30,207 nucleotides of DNA from Gemmatimonadota bacterium (GTDB lineage: Bacteria > Latescibacterota > UBA2968 > UBA8231): contig JABHDC010000113.1 in NCBI GenBank assembly GCA_018673255.1, positions 1 to 30,207 of the forward strand, written 5' to 3'. Under the pieces are notes generated by a model, which ran no database searches, was not told where the DNA came from, and saw nothing but the letters and a program-made list of their open reading frames with translations. Positions 24,446 through 30,207 of the stretch are shown here, piece after piece (position 1 is the stretch's first letter; each line of letters opens with the position of its first letter). The position numbers and the translations under genes were made by a program.

Positions 24446-25240
24446 ATGACGAGCGCCCTGGAAACACAGGTTCGTGATCGGCTCGCTACCGACGAGCGTC
24501 GCCTCCTGCTGATGACGCACGTCATCGTCGGGTATCCATCTCTGGAGGCGAACCGGAAAATGCTGGCCCTCATGGGTGAGGCAGATGTCGACCTGGTCGA
24601 ACTCCAGATGCCGTTCTCAGAACCGGTCGCCGATGGGCCCACATTCGTCCGCGCCAACCAGGAAGCCCTGGCCAATGGCCTGCGCCTTGACGACTACTTC
24701 GATTTCTTCGAAGAGGCGGGTCAGTTGTGTTCATGTCCGCGGTTGATGATGGGCTACTACAACACCGTCTATCGACTCGGACACGAGCAATTCTGCCAGC
24801 GTCTGGCACAGGCCGGTGGCGCCGGTTTCATTCTGCCGGATCTGCCCATTGAGGAATTTGGCGACCTGTTCGACTTGAGCCAGCGTCAGGCGCTCGATCC
24901 CATCATGCTGATGACGCCAACCAATACCGAGCAGCGACTGCAGCAGATTGGAGACCACGCGCGGGGATTCGTCTACACCGTCGCTCGCAAGGGGGTGACC
25001 GGATCGCGCACCAAGATGGAGGAAGGTGGGGTCTTCGATCTTCTCAAGCGCTGTCGTGCGGCCACATCGTTGCCGCTGGCCCTCGGCTTTGGCCTGAGCA
25101 CCGGCGACGACCTGCGACTGCTCTACGACAGCCAGGCAAAGATCGGCATCGTGGGCTCTGCCCTGCTGCAGGCGTGGGAAGAGGGTGGAGAGTCCGGGTA
25201 CGCCCGACTCCTGGCAGAGCTGTCTGACGCGCGCGCCTGA
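24446..25240 (+). CDS. trpA: tryptophan synthase alpha chain
   Basis: A 264-residue TIM barrel that cleaves indole-3-glycerol phosphate and channels indole to TrpB. The catalytic Glu52 and Asp63 lie in 'LVELQMPFSEPVADGPTF'; the phosphate loop 'GVTGSRT' and 'LGFGLS' are present. The more common FSDP reads FSEP here. The ATG at 24446 has AGGAGG (24432-24437) 8 bases before it; a GTG at 24443, directly after the trpB stop, is an alternative. No other trp genes are in the window. The gene converges on rmlA. Confidence 0.94.
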   Translation: MTSALETQVRDRLATDERRLLLMTHVIVGYPSLEANRKMLALMGEADVDLVELQMPFSEPVADGPTFVRANQEALANGLRLDDYFDFFEEAGQLCSCPRLMMGYYNTVYRLGHEQFCQRLAQAGGAGFILPDLPIEEFGDLFDLSQRQALDPIMLMTPTNTEQRLQQIGDHARGFVYTVARKGVTGSRTKMEEGGVFDLLKRCRAATSLPLALGFGLSTGDDLRLLYDSQAKIGIVGSALLQAWEEGGESGYARLLAELSDARA

Positions 25241-25254
25241 ACCGACGAGCAACG

Positions 25255-25278
25255 AATCCGGCCTGTAGACGCCGGATT
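25255..25278. terminator. hairpin between convergent trpA and rmlA
   Basis: AATCCGGC (25255-25262) pairs perfectly with GCCGGATT (25271-25278) around an 8-base loop, in the 100-base gap between two convergent stops. Neither side has a good T-run, so termination is likely but not certain. Confidence 0.5.
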
Positions 25279-25340
25279 AGAGCCACCCACCACACATGAT
25301 GGTCTGACCCGGACTACCACGCCAGTGACGCGAGTCCTTA

Positions 25341-26261
25341 TCAGGCAACCTCGGCCTGGTCCCTCAGCCTCTCCAGATATCCACGGTAGTCGCAGGTTGG
25401 CAGACGCTCAATGAGCGCCCCGAAACCGCTGGCGTCGATGAAGCCCTGCGTGTAGGCGATCTCTTCGAGGCACGCGATCTTCAGTCCTTGCCGCTGTTCG
25501 ATGGCTTCGATGAAATTGCTCGCCTCCTGCAGGCTAGACGGCGTGCCCGTGTCGAGCCATGCGATCCCGCGCCCAAGTCTGGTGACTTCCAGGTCGCCCC
25601 GTTCGAGATAGGTCCGATTCACATCGGTGATCTCCAGTTCACCGCGGCCCGATGGACGCAGGTTCCGGCACACCTCGACCACATCACCACCATACATGTA
25701 GAGTCCGGGCACAGCGAAATTCGACTTGGGCTGGGCCGGCTTCTCTTCGATGCCGACGACGGCGCCATCAGGGCCCAGCTCGAGGACGCCAAAGTCCTGC
25801 GGATTGCTCACGTAGTAGCCGAAGATACGACCGCCATCTTCGAACTTTGAGACATCCTCAGCGAAACCTTCCATTCGGCCGACCTGATCATTGCGGTCGA
25901 TGGGCCCCCCCTGGAAATAGTCGCCATAGAAGATGTTGTCACCGAGGATGAGGCAAGAGGGATCGCCGGCGAGGAATTCCTCGGCCAGCAGAAAGGCTTG
26001 TGCAATGCCTTCGGGATGCTCCTGCATGACGTAGGTGAAGCTGACACCCAGGTCGGCCCCATCACCGAGGAACGATTCGATGATCGGCAGATCCCGTGGT
26101 GTGGAGATGATACAGATCTCGCGCATGCCCCCGAGCATGAGTGTCGAGAGGGGATAGCAGATCATCGGCTTGTCATAAATCGGCAGCAGTTGTTTGCAGA
26201 CGATCCGCGTCAGCGGATAGAGTCGCGATCCGGTTCCACCTGCAAGGACGATACCCTTCAT
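25341..26261 (-). CDS. rmlA: glucose-1-phosphate thymidylyltransferase
   Basis: A 306-residue nucleotidyltransferase that makes dTDP-glucose, the first step to dTDP-rhamnose and other surface sugars. Motifs are 'LAGGTGSRLYPLT' at 6-18, the lysine of 'CKQLLPIYDKPM', 'LILGDNIFYG', 'GVLELGPDG', 'IEEKPAQPKSNFAVPGLYMY' and 'GIAWLDTGTPSSL'. The length slightly exceeds the usual 290. GGAAGG lies about 5 bases before the ATG on the minus strand. No rmlB, rmlC or rmlD is present nearby. It lies 83 bases after the SDR gene on the same strand. Confidence 0.93.
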   Translation of the reverse strand: MKGIVLAGGTGSRLYPLTRIVCKQLLPIYDKPMICYPLSTLMLGGMREICIISTPRDLPIIESFLGDGADLGVSFTYVMQEHPEGIAQAFLLAEEFLAGDPSCLILGDNIFYGDYFQGGPIDRNDQVGRMEGFAEDVSKFEDGGRIFGYYVSNPQDFGVLELGPDGAVVGIEEKPAQPKSNFAVPGLYMYGGDVVEVCRNLRPSGRGELEITDVNRTYLERGDLEVTRLGRGIAWLDTGTPSSLQEASNFIEAIEQRQGLKIACLEEIAYTQGFIDASGFGALIERLPTCDYRGYLERLRDQAEVA

Positions 26262-26344
26262 GTGTGCCTTCCGTGTCAGTTCCAGGGGCGCGATGTGACT
26301 CGATCGGCCCGTGGGTAGGATTCAGGGGTGTGTCTCAAGTGCTT

Positions 26345-27106
26345 TCAGTCCATGTAGAGGCCGCCATTCACGTCGATGATCTCGCCCGTGATATGTGCGG
26401 CATCGTCACTGGCCAGAAACACGGCGCAGCGACCGACATCTTCCGGTTGTCCCTTGGCACCCAGCGGAATCTGTGCTGCCAGGGCAGCGTGTTCGGGGGA
26501 CAGACCACTTGTCATCTGGGTGTCGATGACGCCGGGTGCGATCGCATTCACACGCACGCCATGGGGCGCCATCACCTTGGCCAGGTGAACGGTCAATGTG
26601 GACACACCGGCCTTTGCAGCGGCATAGGGTGGGCCAGCGGCAATACCCCCACTCTTGGCGGCCAGTGATGACATGTTGATGATGGCTCCCTGACCACGCT
26701 GCTGCATGTGGGGCAATACCGCCTGGGCCAGGAAGAAGGGACCCCTGAGATTGACGGCGATCAGCTGATCCCACGTTTCCACATCGCAGTCCTGGGCAGT
26801 GGTGAATACGAGGTATCCGGCATTGTTCACGAGAATGTCCAGGTGGCCGAAGGTCTCAATGACCTGAGATACCGTCTGCTGGCATGCCTGTGTGTCCGCA
26901 ACATCCAGCGTCAGCGCCATCGCGTCGCCGGGCAGAGTCGCTGCCATGGCCGCGGCGCCTTCTGCATCGATGTCGACGACTGCGACGCGGGCGCCTTCGG
27001 CAGCAAAGCAGGTGCAGATTGCGGCGCCGATTCCCCGGGCGCCACCGGTGACCAGAGCGGTCCGTCCCTGCAGTCTTGAACTGCGCTCGTGCAGTCTCTT
27101 GCTCAT
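26345..27106 (-). CDS. short-chain dehydrogenase/reductase, FabG-like
   Basis: A 253-residue classical SDR. The cofactor motif is TGGARGIG at 20-27; Asp45 at the end of the second strand ('VVDID') favours NAD(H). NNAG lies at 94-97, and the catalytic residues are Ser146 or Ser147 with Tyr161 and Lys165. The C-terminal 'DDAAHITGEIIDVNGGLYMD' is typical of FabG-like and sugar or alcohol dehydrogenases. The substrate cannot be named. It lies between an EamA transporter gene and rmlA on the same strand, with gaps of 82 and 83 bases. Confidence 0.88.
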   Translation of the reverse strand: MSKRLHERSSRLQGRTALVTGGARGIGAAICTCFAAEGARVAVVDIDAEGAAAMAATLPGDAMALTLDVADTQACQQTVSQVIETFGHLDILVNNAGYLVFTTAQDCDVETWDQLIAVNLRGPFFLAQAVLPHMQQRGQGAIINMSSLAAKSGGIAAGPPYAAAKAGVSTLTVHLAKVMAPHGVRVNAIAPGVIDTQMTSGLSPEHAALAAQIPLGAKGQPEDVGRCAVFLASDDAAHITGEIIDVNGGLYMD

Positions 27107-27125
27107 ATCAGGTTACAGTCTCCGA

Positions 27126-27147
27126 AAACTGGCCCCATGGCCTGGGG
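27126..27147 (-). terminator. candidate terminator after the EamA gene
   Basis: On the minus strand a CCCCA/TGGGG stem (27133-27147, 5-base loop) is followed a few bases later by TTTT (27126-27129). A second small dyad, GTAGGA-CGT-TCCTAC (27178-27192), overlaps the EamA stop codon. Both lie in the 82-base gap before the SDR gene. Confidence 0.4.
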
Positions 27148-27188
27148 ATGTGACGCGGTCCGCACTCCAACGGTTCCGTAGGACGTTC

Positions 27189-28055
27189 CTACATCACCAG
27201 CAGGATCGACAGGGCACTGATCATGACGCCGATCCCGGCGATTCGACTCAATGGCTCGCGCCAGATGAAGTGCGCGCACAGGCCGTCGAGGATGACGACA
27301 AGACACCCGTGAACAGGGAAGAATCGAGTGCCATCCAGGCGGCTCAGAGCCGTGAGCAGGACAGCCAGGGCTATCAGATTGTAGATACCGATCCCTGCGC
27401 CCGTCCACAGCTCTCGACTCTGGGGTCGATGACGCCCCATCAGGACGATCCCGCACCCCAGCGCCCCGGCCGTGCTGGCACAGATCATCAGGACGGCAAG
27501 GCGCTGTGGATCCAATCCTGCATAATGTACCCAACGCAGGCAGACCTGGCTCAATCCCTGTGTGATGAAGACGACGGCCGCTGCGGCCAACAGGGCCCAG
27601 GCGCCCGAATATCGATGCGGGATCGACGTCTGCGTCGTCAGGGCCACACCTGTCAGGGCCAGCAGGATGCCAAGGCTCTGCGTCACCGTCAGCGATTCGC
27701 CCCAGAGCACGATGGAGACGACGACGGGGACCAGGATGGCGAGTCGGAAGGCGGTCAGGACGATACTGACCGGGGCGCGCTCCAGCGCCCGCGTCATCGT
27801 CCACATGGAGACGATGAAGGCCACACCCATACACATGCCGACCCATAACACAGAGCCATCCACGTGCAGTGATCCACGAACCCAGAGACCGGTAGCTATC
27901 GTTGCAGCCAGAACGATGTAGTTCGTACTCACCACCGTCGGTGCGTGACAGCCGCGACGCTGGGACCACTTGAAGAGCTGGCCGAAGCCGAAAGAGAGCA
28001 GAGCGGAGAGAAGTAGCCAGAACACGGGGGAGAGACAGTAGGTCTCGGCAACCAT
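27189..28055 (-). CDS. EamA/DMT family transporter
   Basis: A 288-residue inner-membrane protein of the drug/metabolite transporter superfamily. About ten hydrophobic segments form two internal EamA repeats (about 10-135 and 150-287), for example 'SIVLTAFRLAILVPVVVSIV' near 115-135 and 'IAGIGVMISALSILLVM' at the end. EamA members export amino acids, nucleotide sugars or other metabolites; the substrate is unknown. The ATG at 28055 has no strong ribosome site, and the inverted repeat ACTGG-CAA-CCAGT lies directly before it (28056-28068). It diverges from mgtE. Confidence 0.85.
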   Translation of the reverse strand: MVAETYCLSPVFWLLLSALLSFGFGQLFKWSQRRGCHAPTVVSTNYIVLAATIATGLWVRGSLHVDGSVLWVGMCMGVAFIVSMWTMTRALERAPVSIVLTAFRLAILVPVVVSIVLWGESLTVTQSLGILLALTGVALTTQTSIPHRYSGAWALLAAAAVVFITQGLSQVCLRWVHYAGLDPQRLAVLMICASTAGALGCGIVLMGRHRPQSRELWTGAGIGIYNLIALAVLLTALSRLDGTRFFPVHGCLVVILDGLCAHFIWREPLSRIAGIGVMISALSILLVM

Positions 28056-28079
28056 ACTGGCAACCAGTGGGCGTATATT
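28056..28079. promoter_or_regulatory. operator-like dyad and -10 element between EamA and mgtE
   Basis: The 57-base divergent gap holds the inverted repeat ACTGGCAACCAGT (28056-28068) and TATATT (28074-28079), a -10 candidate for mgtE 34 bases before its ATG. No -35 is clear. The dyad abuts the EamA start and could bind a regulator of either gene. Confidence 0.35.
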
Positions 28080-28112
28080 CTGTGACGCCCTCCACTCTCA
28101 TGGTGCAGACGG

Positions 28113-29519
28113 ATGATGAAGAATTCCCACGAGATGCTGTCAACGCCTGACGTCCTGGATCAGGACCTGCGCGACGAGCGCCGCGAGATTCTGCTTGAGA
28201 CCACGCGCGAAGCCCTTCATCACGATGAGCTGGAGATGCTGTGTCTGGTGCTCAACGATCAGCATCCGGCGGATCTGGCTGAACTGATCCGCGTCCTGGA
28301 CAGTGAGGATCAGCCACGGACGATGGAGTTGCTGGGAGAATCTCTGGCTGCGGGTGTGCTGGCTGAACTCGACCACATATCGGTGCTGCAGGTGACCGAT
28401 GGTTTGCAGGAAGAGCAGTTGAGCGACATCGTCGAAGAGATGGCGCCTGACGATGCCGCAGACGTGTTGTCGGAGTTGCCGCAAGAGACCAGCAAACGCG
28501 TCCTCGACTTGATGGAGGGCGACGAAGTCGAGGAAGTGCGCCAGTTGATGTCACACGCCGAGGACACGGGTGGCGGCATCATGACCTCCCGCCTCATCGC
28601 CGTGAGTGACGAGGTGAGCGTGGGAGAGTCGACGGAGTTGTTGCGAGCCTCGAGTGATCTCGATGAAATCCTGGCTGTCTACGTCGTGGATCTGCAGCAG
28701 CGTCTGGTCGGTGTCGCATCCCTGCGGTCCATGCTGCTGGCCTCCGGCGATTCCCTGATGGGAACGATCGCCGATCGCGAAACGATGCGGGTGCATCCGG
28801 AGATGGACCAGGAGGAAATTGCCACCCTCTTCGCCGACTACGACCTCGTCGTCCTGCCTGTGGTGGACAACGCGGGGGCGCTCATCGGTCAGGTGACGGT
28901 CGATGACATTGTCGACGTCATTCGTGAAGAGGCCACCGAAGACATGATCACCATGGCGGCCACCAGTTCGGCGGAGATGGAGGAACGCACCGTCTTCGGC
29001 GTCATGCGGCGCCGATTGCCGTGGCTGTTGCTCTGTCTGTGCGGGACCCTGCTTTCCGGTGCTGTCCTCGACTATTTCGGCGGGATGCTCACCGCCATGG
29101 GATCCCTGATTCTGTTTGTGCCCGCCATCATGGCCATGGGAGGGAACTCCGGCATACAGACGTCGACGGTCACGGTCAGGTCCCTGGCCACGGGTCGCCT
29201 GCGTTCAGGTGAGATCGCCCAGGCCCTCTGGCGTGAATTCAGAGTGGCCCTGGTCATGGCCCTGCTCCTGGGTGGGCTCGTCTTCGCCGTGGCCTGGATC
29301 TGGACGACGGGCTCGCCGGTAGCGGCCTGTGTCGGACTGGCCATGTTCGCCGCTGTCGTCCTGTCCGCGATTCTGGGCGCGATGATTCCATTGCTCTTCC
29401 GGGCTCTGGAGATCGATCCCGCCGTCGCCTCCGGCCCGCTGATCACGACGATCAATGATGTGTTGTCGCTGCTGATCTACTTTGGCGTGGCCGTGGTCCT
29501 CTTCCGCTGGGTCGCCTGA
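28113..29519 (+). CDS. mgtE: magnesium transporter MgtE
   Basis: A 468-residue inner-membrane Mg2+ channel. The acidic N domain (about 25-135) has 'MAPDDAADVLSELP'. A CBS-domain pair (about 145-265) senses Mg2+ and includes 'GGGIMTSRLIAVSDEVSV' and 'VLPVVDNAGALIGQVTVDDI'. The membrane domain (about 310-468) has five segments, and the pore signature 'PAIMAMGGNSGIQTSTVTV' and 'ASGPLITTINDVLSLLIYFG' are intact. ATG codons at 28113 and 28116 are both possible starts, and neither has a strong ribosome site. A mgtE riboswitch would not fit in the short leader. The L,D-transpeptidase gene follows after 4 bases. Confidence 0.95.
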   Translation: MMKNSHEMLSTPDVLDQDLRDERREILLETTREALHHDELEMLCLVLNDQHPADLAELIRVLDSEDQPRTMELLGESLAAGVLAELDHISVLQVTDGLQEEQLSDIVEEMAPDDAADVLSELPQETSKRVLDLMEGDEVEEVRQLMSHAEDTGGGIMTSRLIAVSDEVSVGESTELLRASSDLDEILAVYVVDLQQRLVGVASLRSMLLASGDSLMGTIADRETMRVHPEMDQEEIATLFADYDLVVLPVVDNAGALIGQVTVDDIVDVIREEATEDMITMAATSSAEMEERTVFGVMRRRLPWLLLCLCGTLLSGAVLDYFGGMLTAMGSLILFVPAIMAMGGNSGIQTSTVTVRSLATGRLRSGEIAQALWREFRVALVMALLLGGLVFAVAWIWTTGSPVAACVGLAMFAAVVLSAILGAMIPLLFRALEIDPAVASGPLITTINDVLSLLIYFGVAVVLFRWVA

Positions 29520-29523
29520 GACG

Positions 29524-30207
29524 GTGCCTGGAGGTCGGTCAGGGCCTGGGAGTCGGTCGGGCCACTCATGGTGGTGGTTCGCCCTGCTGTTGTCGACGGC
29601 CTGCGGCTTTGGGCGTGATCCGGCGCCCGGTATTGGACAGCAATTCAGTCCATGGATCGAGCAGGTCCTGCACCAGGCCGATCTACCCGCTGCCTCCGGG
29701 GCGCCGGCAGCCAGACAGGCCTACTGGCGACAGAATCTTGAACGTTTCTATCTCCTGCGTCGATATCAGCCGGCCTGGGTCGGTCCTCACGGTGCCCTGC
29801 GGCAGGCAGATGATCTGCTCGCGGTGTTGGCACAAGGCGCTGCACATGGACTGCCAGGAGATCTGTATCGACTCACCCAGCTGAAGTTGGCCGTGAGGGC
29901 ATCCCGTCTGGGTGGGTCACTGTCGATGTTGGCTCGACTTGATGTGTGGCTGACGGAGACATTCATCGTCTACGCCGATCACCAGCGCCGTGGCCTGGTC
30001 GATCCGCGGCAACTGAATCCTCATTGGCATGTTCCGGATCGCCCCGGTGATCTGGCGGGCCTGTTGACGACGAGCCTGTCCCTGCATGACATCGCCGGCG
30101 TCGTGCGGCGTGTTGCGCCTTGTCGCCCTGCCTATAGCGAGCTGGCACATTTCCTGTACACGGCGACCGGCGTGGATCGTAGCCGTCTCGAGGCCAATCT
30201 CGAACGA
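29524..30207 (+). CDS. L,D-transpeptidase (YcbB/LdtD type), 3'-truncated by the window
   Basis: The open frame runs to the window end, giving 228 residues of a longer protein. The match is to the N-terminal scaffold domain of YcbB-type murein L,D-transpeptidases: 'LERFYLLRRYQPAWVGPHG', 'LAQGAAHGLPGDLYRL', 'LDVWLTETFIVYADHQRRGLVDP' and the closing 'RLEANLER', which precedes the peptidoglycan-binding and catalytic domains in the family. The best start is GTG at 29524, 4 bases after the mgtE stop; no ATG is in frame before the homology. That start gives Arg5 and Arg11, a 'WWWFALLLSTAC' hydrophobic stretch and Cys27, a lipobox-like end with atypical Ser at -3. The catalytic Cys is outside the window. 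Confidence 0.8.
   Translation, partial: MPGGRSGPGSRSGHSWWWFALLLSTACGFGRDPAPGIGQQFSPWIEQVLHQADLPAASGAPAARQAYWRQNLERFYLLRRYQPAWVGPHGALRQADDLLAVLAQGAAHGLPGDLYRLTQLKLAVRASRLGGSLSMLARLDVWLTETFIVYADHQRRGLVDPRQLNPHWHVPDRPGDLAGLLTTSLSLHDIAGVVRRVAPCRPAYSELAHFLYTATGVDRSRLEANLER

Noticed and set aside
25241..25340. Possible tRNA in the trpA-rmlA gap because of a hairpin followed by CCACCCACCA
   Set aside because: No T-loop GGTTCGA-type sequence or cloverleaf can be drawn on either strand; the stem fits a terminator better.
26892..27848. Plus-strand open frame (318 codons) opposite the SDR and EamA genes
   Set aside because: The translation is rich in Gln, Asp and Arg with no domain and lies opposite two clear genes.
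28080..28112. Mg2+ riboswitch before mgtE
   Set aside because: The leader between the -10 candidate and the ATG is only about 30 bases, too short for a known M-box.

Overview
The window is a gene-dense, GC-rich bacterial chromosome segment holding about 25 genes. Gaps are short (none over about 210 bases) and neighbouring genes often share a 4-base stop/start overlap. I see no rRNA, tRNA, CRISPR array, transposase or phage gene. The host is probably a Gram-negative bacterium: it has lipoproteins with lipoboxes, a YcbB-type L,D-transpeptidase and a GlcDF-type membrane oxidase. The 'NPLD' lipoprotein with a fibronectin-like domain and the CoaBC active-site variants fit an uncultivated member of the FCB-related phyla (Latescibacterota or Eisenbacteria-like). 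That placement is an inference.\n\nLayout. Bases 1-1861 hold a 12-base tandem repeat running into a 5'-truncated low-complexity protein, then a lipoprotein with a beta-propeller-like body. Bases 1873-7744 are housekeeping: yicC, an archaeal-type cytidylate kinase where gmk usually sits, coaBC, a family 4 uracil-DNA glycosylase, dnaB and a YigZ/IMPACT protein. Bases 7851-10406 hold a TIM-barrel epimerase-like protein and an M32 carboxypeptidase. A minus-strand operon, pepA - dcd - M19 dipeptidase, spans 13534-10429. A plus-strand operon at 13606-18575 encodes a histidine phosphatase, GlcD, GlcF, a RhaM-like mutarotase and SerC. A minus-strand sulfatase-fold protein (18714-20159) diverges from a quinone oxidoreductase, followed by a four-domain S1 protein and trpB-trpA. 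The minus strand then carries an EamA transporter, an SDR and rmlA. The right edge has mgtE and the 5' part of an L,D-transpeptidase that starts with GTG.\n\nGenes working together. TrpB and TrpA form tryptophan synthase. PepA, the M19 dipeptidase and the M32 carboxypeptidase together would finish peptide degradation. The most system-like unit is the glcD-glcF-rhaM-like-serC operon, where every junction overlaps by 4 bases. It has no glcE, and it links a flavin/iron-sulfur 2-hydroxyacid dehydrogenase to phosphoserine aminotransferase, suggesting an unusual feed into serine synthesis or recycling of a by-product. Other points worth a look are a perfect 13-bp terminator-like hairpin inside the first codons of trpB, a sulfatase-fold enzyme with Thr in place of the nucleophilic Cys/Ser, CoaBC lacking two known CoaC catalytic residues, a 21-base duplication that copied a stop codon, and nested repeats in the S1 N-terminal tail.
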